Source of the DNA: Nitrospirota bacterium
Lineage (GTDB): Bacteria; JACPQY01
NCBI GenBank assembly: GCA_016190245.1
Contig: JACPQY010000080.1
Coordinates: 1-64,000, forward strand
DNA length: 64,000 nt
Direction of reading: 5' to 3'
Positions 37,491-47,465 of the stretch are shown here, in pieces. The number at the start of each line of letters is the position of its first letter. The first letter of the stretch is position 1. The notes beneath the pieces are model-generated. The model was not told the DNA's origin and did not search any database. It worked only from the letters and a program-made list of their open reading frames with translations. The position numbers and the translations under genes are program-made.

Positions 37491-38327
37491 ATGGCTTTTC
37501 TTTTCCGTCGCGTCGTCGTGGTAGGTGTGGGGCTGATGGGGGGGTCCATGGCTCTCGGTCTGCGCCGGCGACGCTTGGTGGAGCACGTGGTGGGCGCGGG
37601 ACGAAACGCATCTCGCCTTAGAGCGGCCAAGCGGGCGGGGGTCATCGATGCGTGGACGCTGGATCCATCCGAAGCCGCAGCCGAGGCAGACCTCGTCGCC
37701 TTGTGTACTCCACCCGAAGCGGTCATTCGGATGGGTCGAGTTCTGCTCCAAGGAGGGAACGCCGAGAGCGGCCCCATCGTCACGGACGTCGCCGGCGTCA
37801 AGCTCCCCATCGTGCGTGCGCTGGGTCGCCTTCCCAACTCCGGCCGGTTTGTCGGCGCCCACCCGATGGCGGGGACCGAATCCTCGGGCTGGCGCCACGC
37901 CCGCGAGAACCTGTTCGAGGGTGCGGCGTGCGTGGTCACGCCGGGTCCGCGATCGCAACCCGCAGCGGTGCGCGCCGTCGAGCGTGTCTGGCGGGCCCTT
38001 GGCGCACGCCCGATGCGCCTGACTCCTCGCGATCACGACCGCGTGGTGGCGCTGATCAGCCACTTGCCCCACGTCATCGCTTACTCGTATGCCGGCCTGG
38101 CCCGCGAGCCGCAATGGGACGACCTCGCCCGGCGCCTCGGCGCGGGCAGCTACCGCGACATGACGCGCGTGGCGAGGGAATCGCCCGAGCTTTGGGCGTC
38201 ACTCCTGGCAACGAATGCCCGTGAGGTGGGACCGCATCTCGATCGCCTGATCCGACGGCTCAAGCGGATGAGGGCGGCCATGAGGCGTGCCTCGCTTCTC
38301 CGTCCGCTCCTGGTCGGCCCCCCGTGA
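37491..38327 (+). CDS. tyrA: Prephenate dehydrogenase
   Basis: VVVVGVGLMGGSMALGLRRR, VTDVAGVKLPIV, FVGAHPMAGTESSGW, ISHLPHVIAY. Confidence 0.93.
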   Translation: MAFLFRRVVVVGVGLMGGSMALGLRRRRLVEHVVGAGRNASRLRAAKRAGVIDAWTLDPSEAAAEADLVALCTPPEAVIRMGRVLLQGGNAESGPIVTDVAGVKLPIVRALGRLPNSGRFVGAHPMAGTESSGWRHARENLFEGAACVVTPGPRSQPAAVRAVERVWRALGARPMRLTPRDHDRVVALISHLPHVIAYSYAGLAREPQWDDLARRLGAGSYRDMTRVARESPELWASLLATNAREVGPHLDRLIRRLKRMRAAMRRASLLRPLLVGPP

Positions 38328-38334
38328 GGCGATC

Positions 38335-39636
38335 ATGCTGGGCGTAGACGAGGACGGCCGCCTCCACGTTGCTCCCGGGGGAGCGCTGAAGGGGGAGATC
38401 GAGATTGAGGGCGACAAGTCGGTGGCTCACCGCGCGCTCATCCTCGCGTCATTGGCCGAGGGGCGTTCTCGCATCCTCAACATGCCGGAGGGGGATGACG
38501 TGGCGAGGACCCTCCGGGCCCTCCAGGACCTGGGGGTCGCGATCGAACGCACGGACGGGGCGGTTGTGGTGGAGGGGCGCGGCCTCCGCGGCCTCCGCGA
38601 GCCGGAAGGCCCGATCCAGTGCGGCGAGTCCGGCACCACGGCCCGCCTGCTGGCAGGCCTTGCAAGCGGTTTCGAATTCGTGACGATCCTCATGGGACTC
38701 CCCGGGCTGCGACGCCGCCCGATGGGACGCGTGGCGGAACCCCTGCGGCGGATGGGGGCACGCCTGTATGGCGCCGGGGGGGGGGAGCGGCTTCCCCTCT
38801 GTGTGGTGGGAGGGCGGCTCCGGGCGATCCATTTCGACCCGCCGGTGCCGTCCGCCCAGGTGAAATCGGCCGTGCTCCTCGCCGGCCTCTCCGCGCGCGG
38901 GACGACGGTTGTCCGCGAACGGCGCCCTACACGCGACCACACCGAGAACCTCCTCGCGTTCATGGGAGCTCGGATTCGCCGGTCGGGCGCCGCGACGGCC
39001 GTGACGGGGGGAGGAAAACTGCGCGCATGCGAGCTTCTCCTGCCCGGGGATCTTTCGTCGGCCGCATTTCTCATCGCGGCGGTGGGCCTCCTGCCGGGGT
39101 CGCGGGTCACCGTGCGCGGAGTGCTTCTCAACGAACACCGTTTGGCCTTCGTGCGCCTCCTCCAGCGCGCCGGCGCGGTCGTGGACCGCATGCAGGCGGG
39201 CGTCGGGTGCGGCGAAACGATGGGAGACCTCACCGCGCGCCCAGGTGCTCTCCAGCCGTTCAGGATCGGCGCTCGCGAGGTCCCCGGCTTGATCGATGAG
39301 CTTCCGTTGGCCGCCGTTGTGGCCGTCCGCGCAAAGGGTCGGAGCGTCATCTCAGGCGCCAAGGAGTTGAGAGTGAAAGAGGCGGACCGCGTTCGGACCA
39401 TGGCGGCAGGGCTGGCGGCCATGGGCGCGCGAATCCGCGAGAAGCCGGACGGGTGGGAGATCCATGGCGGGAAACCGCTCCACGGGGCGGAGGTGGATGC
39501 GCGCGGCGATCACCGAAGCGCCATGGCCCTGGCCGTGGCCGCGCTCTCAGCGCGCGGCGAGACGGTGATTTCCAATCCCGGGATCGGCAAATCGTTCCCG
39601 CGTTTCGTGGAGCGGATGAACGGATTGATCGCGTGA
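38335..39636 (+). CDS. aroA: 3-phosphoshikimate 1-carboxyvinyltransferase
   Basis: IEIEGDKSVAHRALILASLAEG, ESGTTARLLAGL, LPGDLSSAAFLIAA, ELRVKEADRVRTMAAGL, GDHRSAMALAVAAL. Confidence 0.96.
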   Translation: MLGVDEDGRLHVAPGGALKGEIEIEGDKSVAHRALILASLAEGRSRILNMPEGDDVARTLRALQDLGVAIERTDGAVVVEGRGLRGLREPEGPIQCGESGTTARLLAGLASGFEFVTILMGLPGLRRRPMGRVAEPLRRMGARLYGAGGGERLPLCVVGGRLRAIHFDPPVPSAQVKSAVLLAGLSARGTTVVRERRPTRDHTENLLAFMGARIRRSGAATAVTGGGKLRACELLLPGDLSSAAFLIAAVGLLPGSRVTVRGVLLNEHRLAFVRLLQRAGAVVDRMQAGVGCGETMGDLTARPGALQPFRIGAREVPGLIDELPLAAVVAVRAKGRSVISGAKELRVKEADRVRTMAAGLAAMGARIREKPDGWEIHGGKPLHGAEVDARGDHRSAMALAVAALSARGETVISNPGIGKSFPRFVERMNGLIA

Positions 39637-40358
39637 GGAAAGCCGGACCGTCCCTCCGGGCCGCGGGCATCGTGGTGGCCGTGGACGGACCTGCGGGCGC
39701 AGGGAAGAGCAGTGTGTGCCGGGCCGTCGCCGATCACCTCGGTCTGCTCTACGTGGACACGGGGGCCATGTATCGCGCCGTGGCCTACGCGCTGCGTGGC
39801 CGCCGCCAACTCCTGGGACAGGACGGGCGGCTGGCCGACGCGCTCGCCGCCCTGCGGGTGGACCTGCAGAGGCCACGCGGAGGCGGACCGCTCCGGGTCA
39901 AGCTGAACGGCCGCGACGTGACCCGCGAGGTCCGCGCCCCCGAAATCGGAGAGCTCGCCTCTCTCGTTTCCCGACACGTCCTCGTCCGGAAAAGGCTGGT
40001 TGCATTGCAAAGGTCGTTGGCCTATCATCCCGGCATCATTATGGAGGGTCGTGACATCGGGAGTGTGGTATTCCCAGACGCCGACGTAAAGGTCTACCTC
40101 ACGGCGAGCGTGCGCGAGCGCGCCCGGCGCCGGGCGGAGGACCTGGCCCTCCAGGGGCGGCGCGTGCCGTTGCCCGTGATCGAGCGCGAAATCCGGCGAA
40201 GGGACCGGCGCGACCGCAGCCGCAAGGTCTCCCCGCTGCGCGTCGCCAGCGGCGCCATCCGACTCGACACGAGTCGCATGACCGAGGCGCAGGTGGTGGA
40301 GGCGCTCGGCCGCCTCGTCCGCAAGCGCTTGAAGGCGCGCTCGGACCTGCTACAATGA
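39633..40358 (+). CDS. cmk: Cytidylate kinase
   Basis: VAVDGPAGAGKSSVCRAVADHLGLLYVDTGAMYRAVAY, GIIMEGRDIGSVVFPDADVKVYLTAS. Confidence 0.96.
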   Translation: MRKAGPSLRAAGIVVAVDGPAGAGKSSVCRAVADHLGLLYVDTGAMYRAVAYALRGRRQLLGQDGRLADALAALRVDLQRPRGGGPLRVKLNGRDVTREVRAPEIGELASLVSRHVLVRKRLVALQRSLAYHPGIIMEGRDIGSVVFPDADVKVYLTASVRERARRRAEDLALQGRRVPLPVIEREIRRRDRRDRSRKVSPLRVASGAIRLDTSRMTEAQVVEALGRLVRKRLKARSDLLQ

Positions 40359-40365
40359 CGCCCCC

Positions 40366-42033
40366 TTGACCGGTATGGAAACACCGACTGCACCCGATCC
40401 GACTCTGGAAGAGTTGCTCAACCGAGCCGTTCCCCAGATCCGCCCCGGCCAGATCGTGAAGGGGCGAGTGATTGATATCGCGCAAGACCGGGTCCTGGTT
40501 GACGTGGGCTACAAGTCGGAAGGATTCGTCGCCAAGTCCGAGTTCATGGACACCAACAAGGAGTTGAGCATCAAAGTGGGGGACCAGGTGGAGGTCCTCG
40601 TCGAGGGCATGGAGGACGAGGGCCCGATCGAGCTCTCAAGGATCAAGGCCGAGCGGGCCAAGGTCATCGAGGAACTGCGCGAGGCCAGCGAGCGGGACGG
40701 CGAGGTCGACGGTGTGATCGTTCAGCGCGTAAAGGGCGGTTTCTTCGTAGATGTGGGCGCGCCCGCGTTCCTGCCGGGCTCCCAGGTCGAGATCCATCCG
40801 GTGAAAGACTACGACGCGTACGTCGGCAAGACGTTCAAATTCAAGATCCTGGCCTTCAACCCAGAGAAGCGGAACATCATTCTTTCACGCAAGGCCTACC
40901 TCCAGAAGGTCAAGGAGAAGCTGAAGCAGGAGATCCTCGTCAAGATCCGGCCCGGCAAGAAACTGACGGGCAAGGTCAAGAACATCATGCCCTACGGCGT
41001 CTTCGTGGATCTGGGCGGGATCGACGGCCTCATGTATACGAAGGACATTTCCTGGAGCCGGATCCGGCACCCGGCCGACGTCCTCAAGACGGGCGACGAC
41101 GTGGAGGTGGTGGTCCTCAAGATCGACGCGGAGACGGGCAAGATCACGCTCGGTCGAAAACAACTCCTGCCCGATCCGTGGATCAGCGTGATGGACAAGA
41201 TCACGAAGGGCTCGGTGGTGAAGGGCAAAGTGACCAAGGTCTCCAACTTCGGCGCGATCGTCGAGGTCGAGCCGGACGTCGAGGCGCTCCTGCCCAAGGC
41301 CGAAATCTCGTGGGACAAGAAGCTCAAGCACCCCTCCGAGGTGGTCAAGGTCGGCGACGAGCTCGAGTTGATGGTTCTTTTTGTCGATCCGGAGAAGCGG
41401 CGGATCATCCTGTCGTTCCGGCAACTCCAGTCTAGCCCGTGGGACACTCTCGAGCAGAACTACACCGTGGGGCAGGACGTGACCGGCGTCGTCAAGGCCG
41501 TCAAGGATTTCGGCCTCTTTGTGGAGTTGGAGGACGGCATCACGGGACTTGTTCACAATTCGGACATCACGTGGAACCGGCGTCTCCAGAAGCCGGCGGT
41601 GGCCTTTCGGAAGGGGGAGGACATCCATGTTCGGGTACTTCGGCTCGAGCCCCTCAAGAGGCGCGTGACGTTTGGAATCAAGCAGATCGAGGGCGACCCG
41701 TGGGCCACCGCAGGCGAGAACTACAGGCCGGGAACCGAAGTCCGCGGGAAAATCGTGGAACTGACCCCCGAGGGGGTCTACGTCGAGATCCGGGATGGCG
41801 TGGAGGGTTTCATCCGGCCGGCGCACATGGGGGAGCGGGCCGAGGGGGAAGGACCGCCGGCGCTCGATCAGGATGGGCGCGTGGTGGCCGAGGTCATCAG
41901 CCTGGATCTGCGGAAGCGTCGAATGGAATTGAGCCTCAAGACCTACGAGGGCGTGCCGTTGGCGGAAGCCGAAGCGACGCCCGCCGAGCCGCCTGCGCCC
42001 GAGCCCCCACCCGAGACCCCCAGCGAGGCATGA
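40366..42033 (+). CDS. rpsA: 30S ribosomal protein S1
   Basis: Tandem S1 domains, GFVAKSEF, GGFFVDVGAPAFLPGSQVE, downstream of cmk. Confidence 0.96.
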   Translation: MTGMETPTAPDPTLEELLNRAVPQIRPGQIVKGRVIDIAQDRVLVDVGYKSEGFVAKSEFMDTNKELSIKVGDQVEVLVEGMEDEGPIELSRIKAERAKVIEELREASERDGEVDGVIVQRVKGGFFVDVGAPAFLPGSQVEIHPVKDYDAYVGKTFKFKILAFNPEKRNIILSRKAYLQKVKEKLKQEILVKIRPGKKLTGKVKNIMPYGVFVDLGGIDGLMYTKDISWSRIRHPADVLKTGDDVEVVVLKIDAETGKITLGRKQLLPDPWISVMDKITKGSVVKGKVTKVSNFGAIVEVEPDVEALLPKAEISWDKKLKHPSEVVKVGDELELMVLFVDPEKRRIILSFRQLQSSPWDTLEQNYTVGQDVTGVVKAVKDFGLFVELEDGITGLVHNSDITWNRRLQKPAVAFRKGEDIHVRVLRLEPLKRRVTFGIKQIEGDPWATAGENYRPGTEVRGKIVELTPEGVYVEIRDGVEGFIRPAHMGERAEGEGPPALDQDGRVVAEVISLDLRKRRMELSLKTYEGVPLAEAEATPAEPPAPEPPPETPSEA

Positions 42034-42974
42034 GCCAAAGCGCCCCGTGCGGGGTCCCGAACCGCGGGCGGCGGATTCGGGAAGACACGCGGGGCCGCGC
42101 CCGAATCGGCGGCCTCATCCTTGTGGCCGTGCTGATCGTCGCGTTCGCCGGAGGCATGATTCTCGTCGGAATGAGAGGCGGGCCGAAGCGGTGGGTGGCA
42201 CGGACCGGCGGCAAGCTGGCCCGTGTGGACCTCGAAGGGATCATTCTCGAATCCGAACCCACAACGAAATGGCTGAAGACCTATGCGGACCGCGAGGACA
42301 TCAAGGGCATCATTCTGAGGATCGATTCACAAGGCGGCGCGGTCGGCCCCTCCCAGGAAATCTATGCCATGGTGAAGGAGGTCCGAACGGTCAAGCCGGT
42401 GGTCGCCTCGCTGGGCAGCGTGGCCGCATCGGGCGGGTACTATGTCGCCAGCGCGGCCACCCGGATCTTTTCCAACCCCGGCACGCTCACCGGGAACGTT
42501 GGGGTGATCATGGGCTACACCCACGTGGAGCGGCTGCTGAATCGGATCTACGTCGATCCCGTGATCGTGAAGAGCGGGGCGAGAAAAGACGTGGCCTCCC
42601 CGATGCGTCCGCCCACCGAGGAAGATCTGGCGCTGCTTCAGGGGTTGGTGGACGACGTCAGCCGTCAATTCCTCGCCGATGTTCGATCTCAGCGGGAGTT
42701 GACGGAAGAGACTGTGGCCCTGATTTCGGACGGCCGGCCGCTCTCGGGCGCGCAGGCCAAGGACATGGGGCTGGTGGATGACCTGGGCACTCTCCAGGAC
42801 GCTACGGCGTGGTTGAAGGCCCAGGCGGGGATCGAGGGAGAGCCCGTGATTGTGCGCCCGCCCTCGCCGCAGCCGAGTCTGATCGAGTGGCTCACCTCGC
42901 GACCCGAACAGCGATTTCCGGCGAGTGTGTTGGAGCAGTTGTTTTTCTTCGGCCCCATGTTGAGCGTGCGATAA
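42030..42974 (+). CDS. sppA: Signal peptide peptidase SppA
   Basis: ILRIDSQGGAVGPSQEIY, SLGSVAASGGYYVASAATRIFSNPGTLTGNVGVIM. Confidence 0.93.
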   Translation: MSQSAPCGVPNRGRRIREDTRGRARIGGLILVAVLIVAFAGGMILVGMRGGPKRWVARTGGKLARVDLEGIILESEPTTKWLKTYADREDIKGIILRIDSQGGAVGPSQEIYAMVKEVRTVKPVVASLGSVAASGGYYVASAATRIFSNPGTLTGNVGVIMGYTHVERLLNRIYVDPVIVKSGARKDVASPMRPPTEEDLALLQGLVDDVSRQFLADVRSQRELTEETVALISDGRPLSGAQAKDMGLVDDLGTLQDATAWLKAQAGIEGEPVIVRPPSPQPSLIEWLTSRPEQRFPASVLEQLFFFGPMLSVR

Positions 42975-43270
42975 TGCCGATGCGTCAGAGCGACCTCATG
43001 GACAAGCTGGCCAGGGAGTACCCCGACCTCGAGAAAGACGCGGTCCGCTCGGTGGTCAAGTCCTGCTTCAAAACTCTCGCCGAATCGCTTCGCAAGGGGC
43101 GGCGCGTGGAGATCCGGGGATTCGGCGTGTTCCTCGTCAAGAGCCATGGCGCCCGCCGCGTGAAGATTCCGAACCGTCCCCAGTCCTTCAAGATCCCCCC
43201 GCGGAGGCTTCTCACCTTCAAGGCGAGCGGGCTCCTGCTTCAGCAGGTCAATCACACACGGGGGCGATGA
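42974..43270 (+). CDS. HU/IHF-family DNA-binding protein
   Basis: MRQSDLMDKLAREYP...LAESLRKGRRVEIRGFGVFLVKSHGARRVKIPNR. Confidence 0.9.
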   Translation: MPMRQSDLMDKLAREYPDLEKDAVRSVVKSCFKTLAESLRKGRRVEIRGFGVFLVKSHGARRVKIPNRPQSFKIPPRRLLTFKASGLLLQQVNHTRGR

Positions 43271-43833
43271 GGCGCATCCTCCTTGCCGGTGCCGCCTGTC
43301 TCGCGCTCGCGGCGTGCAGCCGGGAGAAGATGGCGCGTGTGGAGACCGAACGCGGAACCTTCGTCATCGAGCTGTTCGACAAGGACGCCCCGAAAACGGT
43401 GGAGAATTTCAGAAAACTCGTGAAGGCCGACTTCTACGACGGTCAGACCATCTTCCGAGCGGAGCAGGGATTTGTGATCCAGACGGGCGACCCGAAAGCG
43501 GACGGGACCGGCGGACCGCCGTACGCCCTCGGTGAGAGGCTCGGTGTGGCCATCGCGAATCAGCCCAAATCGGGGGAGCCCTCGCCGGAGACGTACTTCA
43601 TCGCGCCGGAGATCAACGCCCGCAAGCACGTCGAGGGAACGGTGGGGATGGTGCGCCGGCCGGACAGCGTCGATCCGAATCGCCTCTCAAACGGGAGCCA
43701 GTTTTACATCAGCCTGAACGAGCTCAAGCACCTGGACGACCAATACACCGTGTTTGGGCAGGTGGTGGAGGGGATGGACGTGGTGAAGGCGATCCGGAAG
43801 GGCGACACGATCCGCAACATCACGTTCAAGTAG
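43267..43833 (+). CDS. Peptidylprolyl isomerase (cyclophilin), probable lipoprotein
   Basis: LAACSREKMARVETERGTFVIELFDKDAPKTVENFRKLV; NGSQFYISL; YTVFGQVVEGMDVVKAI. Confidence 0.93.
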   Translation: MRRILLAGAACLALAACSREKMARVETERGTFVIELFDKDAPKTVENFRKLVKADFYDGQTIFRAEQGFVIQTGDPKADGTGGPPYALGERLGVAIANQPKSGEPSPETYFIAPEINARKHVEGTVGMVRRPDSVDPNRLSNGSQFYISLNELKHLDDQYTVFGQVVEGMDVVKAIRKGDTIRNITFK

Positions 43834-43965
43834 GGACCGATTCTCACCTGCCCGCCGATTGGCAGGCGGGTCGGTCCGTCCCCACGAGCATCAGTCGGTA
43901 GCCGCGGGCTTTCCGCCTCTGGGCGGGTCCGCCTCTCGGCGCGACAGCCCGCGTCCCTTCCTACG
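43828..43965. repeat. Dispersed palindromic repeat cluster beginning at the ppiase stop codon
   Basis: AAGTAGGGACCGA...CACCTGCCCGCCGATTGGCAGGCGGGTCGG, then GTAGCCGCGGGC...GCCCGCG. Confidence 0.6.
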
Positions 43966-44548
43966 CGTACAGGCTGACGCGTGTGGGGCCGACCGGCGGC
44001 GCTGTGCCCGCCCACTCGGCCGTCGAGCGAAACAGATTGAGACGGGCCGACTCGCTGTAGTCGGCGATCGGGACGGGTGCAAGAATCTGCTGGCGGACGC
44101 CCAGGGAGGCGCGATAGCCTTCCGGACTCGTGTAGGTCATGTCGTAAACGCCGGCCGGTGTTGTTTCCTCTTCGGGCAGCTCGAAGTACGCCGGAGCCTG
44201 CCCGGCTTCCTGCGGGGATCGGTTGAGGATTCGATGCGCGCGCCGGATGAGCTGGGCGGCGGACGAAAGGTTTCCGTTGCGAAACTCCTGATTCGCGAAT
44301 TCGACGAGATCCCGCACATCTTCCCCCACGAGCGCGTCGAGGATGGACCGCACCGCCACCCGGGTCGGCCGCTGCGGGCGTTCGGCGGCTTCCCCGGGCT
44401 CCGCCCTGGGTGAAGTGGGGTAGGCGTTGGTCTCGCGGGTCCCGCCGACCGCTTTGATGGGGATCTCCAGGGTTTGGCTCACCGGCGCCACGATCCGGGG
44501 CAGGATATGGCGATAGTCGTATGTAAGGTCGTACAGGTGTGTTGCCAC
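43961..44548 (-). CDS. Hypothetical protein, no recognised domain
   Basis: 195-aa ORF in the only plausible frame in this interval. Confidence 0.45.
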   Translation of the reverse strand: MATHLYDLTYDYRHILPRIVAPVSQTLEIPIKAVGGTRETNAYPTSPRAEPGEAAERPQRPTRVAVRSILDALVGEDVRDLVEFANQEFRNGNLSSAAQLIRRAHRILNRSPQEAGQAPAYFELPEEETTPAGVYDMTYTSPEGYRASLGVRQQILAPVPIADYSESARLNLFRSTAEWAGTAPPVGPTRVSLYA

Positions 44549-44606
44549 TTCTCCTATTGTACCCCGGAAAACACCACCCGCGAAGGCCGCGGGGCGGGGG
44601 GGGGCG

Positions 44607-46031
44607 TCAGGCGAGGGAGAGGACGAGTTTGCGGGCTTCGGAGAGGGCCACGCCGATGTCGGGCTCGTTGGCCATTTCGGCGTAGATTCGCAGGGTTGGC
44701 TCTGTACCGCTGAAGCGAAACAAGAGCCAATCGCCTCCCTTGAAAAAGACCTTCAGTCCGTCGAGGGTTGACTGCTCCACGATCGCCTTCTCGCCGAGGC
44801 GTCCGCCGAGACGATCCGACAAACGTCGGTAGAGCGCGGCGTTCGGTCCCCCCGGGACCTCCCAATGGACGTCCTCGCGGGCGAAGTGATGCGGGCCGTA
44901 TCGTTCGTGGAGCTCATCTATCAGTCCGCTGAGCTTCTTTCCCGTTTGGGCCATGTATTCGAGGAGGAGGATGGCGCAGAAGAAGCCGTCCCGCTCCATG
45001 ATGTGGTGCTTCATACCGATGCCCCCGCTTTCTTCCCCGCCAATGAAGACTTTGCTCTTGAGCATCTGTTCGACGAGATGCTTGAAGCCGATGGGGGTTT
45101 CGCGGATCTTGGCGCCGAACGCGGCGGCCATCTTCTCGACCATGGACGTCGAGGAAAAGGTTTTGCCCACCAGCCCGCGAATCTTCTTGTGGTTCCACAG
45201 GTAGTCGAGGAGGAGGGCGAAGATCCGGTGGGAATCCACGTACCGGCCGGCATCGTCCACCGCGGCGATCCGGTCCGCGTCCCCGTCGAAAGCAAAGCCC
45301 GCATCGAGGCGGCCATCAACGACCGTCTTTTTGAGCGTTTCGAGTTTGTGCTCCAGGGGTTCCGGGGCGACGCCTTCAAACCCGGGATTGTGGTGGCAGC
45401 GGAGGTCGGTGAGTTCGGCGACGTGGGGCCCGAGCAAGGGCCGCAGATGGCCTTGTCCGGCCCCGAACATGTAGTCCACGGCCACGCGGAAACCCCTGGC
45501 CTCGATCGCGCTCCACTTGATGAGTTCCATGAGGTGATCGCCGTAAATGGCCCTGAGGTCGATGCTTTTCAGATCCGCCTTCCTACCCCTTGCTCGTGGC
45601 TCCTTCGCGGGAAGTGAGCGGTAGACGGCTTCGATCCGCGTGATCATGTCTCCGACGGCGGGTCCTCCATAGTAGCCCTTAACCTTGAGGCCGTTGTAGG
45701 CCGGTGGATTGTGGCTGGCCGTGACCACGATCCCGCCGGCGGCCCCGAGTTTCTTGACGGCGAGAGAAACCATCGGGGTGGTGACGAAACGATCCGCGAG
45801 GAGGACGGCGGCCCCGGCGCGCGTGGCGGCATCGGCGGCACGTGCCGCGAACTGATCGGACAGGAATCGCGTGTCGTAGCCGATGACGATGGTCCGGCCT
45901 CTCTTCTGCCGGAGGAGGTACCGGGCGATCGCGCCGGCCACTCGCTCGACGCGCTCGAACGTAAACCTATCGGCAATGACGGCCCGCCAGCCGTCCGTGC
46001 CGAACCGCACGTCCTGTCCGCCCTTCGTCAT
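44607..46031 (-). CDS. Phosphoglucomutase/phosphomannomutase family protein
   Basis: FGTDGWRAVIADRFT, GIVVTASHNPPAYNGLKVKG, FDGDADRIAAVD, GGEESGGIG, RFSGTEPTLRIYAE. Confidence 0.94.
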   Translation of the reverse strand: MTKGGQDVRFGTDGWRAVIADRFTFERVERVAGAIARYLLRQKRGRTIVIGYDTRFLSDQFAARAADAATRAGAAVLLADRFVTTPMVSLAVKKLGAAGGIVVTASHNPPAYNGLKVKGYYGGPAVGDMITRIEAVYRSLPAKEPRARGRKADLKSIDLRAIYGDHLMELIKWSAIEARGFRVAVDYMFGAGQGHLRPLLGPHVAELTDLRCHHNPGFEGVAPEPLEHKLETLKKTVVDGRLDAGFAFDGDADRIAAVDDAGRYVDSHRIFALLLDYLWNHKKIRGLVGKTFSSTSMVEKMAAAFGAKIRETPIGFKHLVEQMLKSKVFIGGEESGGIGMKHHIMERDGFFCAILLLEYMAQTGKKLSGLIDELHERYGPHHFAREDVHWEVPGGPNAALYRRLSDRLGGRLGEKAIVEQSTLDGLKVFFKGGDWLLFRFSGTEPTLRIYAEMANEPDIGVALSEARKLVLSLA

Positions 46032-47110
46032 GTGTATTCCTTCCACCCCTTCTGGTTGAGCTGTTCGACGACCTTCTTGATGTTCTGGTCCTCATCCTTG
46101 CGGCAGATGAGGATCGCGTCGGCGGTCTCGACCACATGGAGATTTTCGACGCCCACCAGCGCCACGAGGCGGCCGGTATTGAACACGAAGCAGTTTCGGC
46201 TGTCCACGTGGACCACCTTGCCCTTGGCGGCGATGCCGGCGGTGTCCTTCTCGAAGAAGCCCTCCAGGGCGCTCCAGCTCCCCAGGTCGCTCCAGACGAA
46301 ATCGCCGCGCATGACGGCGATGTTGTGCGCCTTCTCCATGACGGCATAGTCGATCGAGATGAACGGGAACTGCTCGTAGAGCTCCGCCATTGTCTCGGGG
46401 GTGGGGAAGGCGTGCAATCCCATGAGCGACTGGTGCATCTTGGGGAGGTGGCGCGCGAACTCGGCAAGGATCGCCTCGGCCCGAAAAATGAAGATTCCCG
46501 CGTTCCACAGGTACTGGCGGGAACGCACGTAGGCCTTGGCGGTCTGCCGGTTGGGCTTCTCGACGAAACGAGAGCATCGGTAGAACGTGATCCCGTTCAA
46601 CCGCGTGATCACCCGGCCCTTGCGGATGTAGCCGTAACCCGTTTCCTCGCTGTGGGGCGGCGCACCGATGGTGACGATGACATTCTGCCGCTCGATGATC
46701 TTGAGGGAGGTTTCCACCGCGAGCGTGAACTTCTCGCGTTTGCTGATGATGTGGTCGGACGGGAAGACCGCGACGGGGGCGTTGCCGTGGCGGAGTTGGA
46801 TCAGACGGCTGCACAGGCCGATCGGCGCCGTCGTGTTCCGGCCGACGGGTTCGAGGATGATCTGGTCCGCGGGCACCTCGGGGAGTTGAACGCGGATCGC
46901 GCTGGCGTAGGGTCGAAGGGTGACGACCCAGATGTTCTGCGGCTCGAACATGAGCTTGAGCCGTTCGTACGTGGATTTGAGCAGCGTGACCCCGCCCACG
47001 ATGTTGAGGAGCTGCTTGGGGCGGTCGGTGCGGGAGAGCGGCCAGAACCGCTGGCCCTTGCCGCCGGCGAGAATGATGGCCTGGGGCTTAGGCTGGCCGG
47101 GTCCTGCCAT
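46028..47110 (-). CDS. manC: Mannose-1-phosphate guanylyltransferase
   Basis: QAIILAGGKGQRFWPLSRTDRPKQLLNIVGG, FPSDHII, FVEKPNRQTAKAYV, WNAGIFIFRAEAIL, SDLGSWSAL. Confidence 0.94.
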   Translation of the reverse strand: MAGPGQPKPQAIILAGGKGQRFWPLSRTDRPKQLLNIVGGVTLLKSTYERLKLMFEPQNIWVVTLRPYASAIRVQLPEVPADQIILEPVGRNTTAPIGLCSRLIQLRHGNAPVAVFPSDHIISKREKFTLAVETSLKIIERQNVIVTIGAPPHSEETGYGYIRKGRVITRLNGITFYRCSRFVEKPNRQTAKAYVRSRQYLWNAGIFIFRAEAILAEFARHLPKMHQSLMGLHAFPTPETMAELYEQFPFISIDYAVMEKAHNIAVMRGDFVWSDLGSWSALEGFFEKDTAGIAAKGKVVHVDSRNCFVFNTGRLVALVGVENLHVVETADAILICRKDEDQNIKKVVEQLNQKGWKEYT

Positions 47111-47465
47111 AGTCGTCGCTCAGGCGCACCACGTCGTTGAGTTGGGCGGTCGAGACTTCAAATAGAGCGGTGGTCTCGATGGCGTGGAAGCGGTGGATGA
47201 GGCCGGCGGGGAGGTGGAATGCCTCGCCGGGCGTGAGGGTGAGGGCGGCGAGCCGTTTCGGCGTTCGTCCGTAAATGAGGCGCAACCGGCCCTTCACCAC
47301 GAGGATGGATTCGGTTTTTTCGCGATGGAGTTGGAGCGAGAGACGGTGGCCCTTGCGGATGTGGAGCACCTTTCCCGCGTAGTGGGGCGTGCGGGCGAAA
47401 ATCAGTTCGTGGCCCCACGGTTTCGACACCCGCTCGGGCCGGGACTTTGCACACGGCCGTTTCAC
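47088..47465 (-). CDS. Cupin phosphomannose isomerase-like protein (stand-alone type II PMI domain)
   Basis: VSKPWGHELIFARTPHYAGKVLHIRKGHRLSLQLHREKTESILVVKGRLRLI...PGEAFHLPAGLIHRF. Confidence 0.85.
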   Translation of the reverse strand: MKRPCAKSRPERVSKPWGHELIFARTPHYAGKVLHIRKGHRLSLQLHREKTESILVVKGRLRLIYGRTPKRLAALTLTPGEAFHLPAGLIHRFHAIETTALFEVSTAQLNDVVRLSDDYGRTRPA

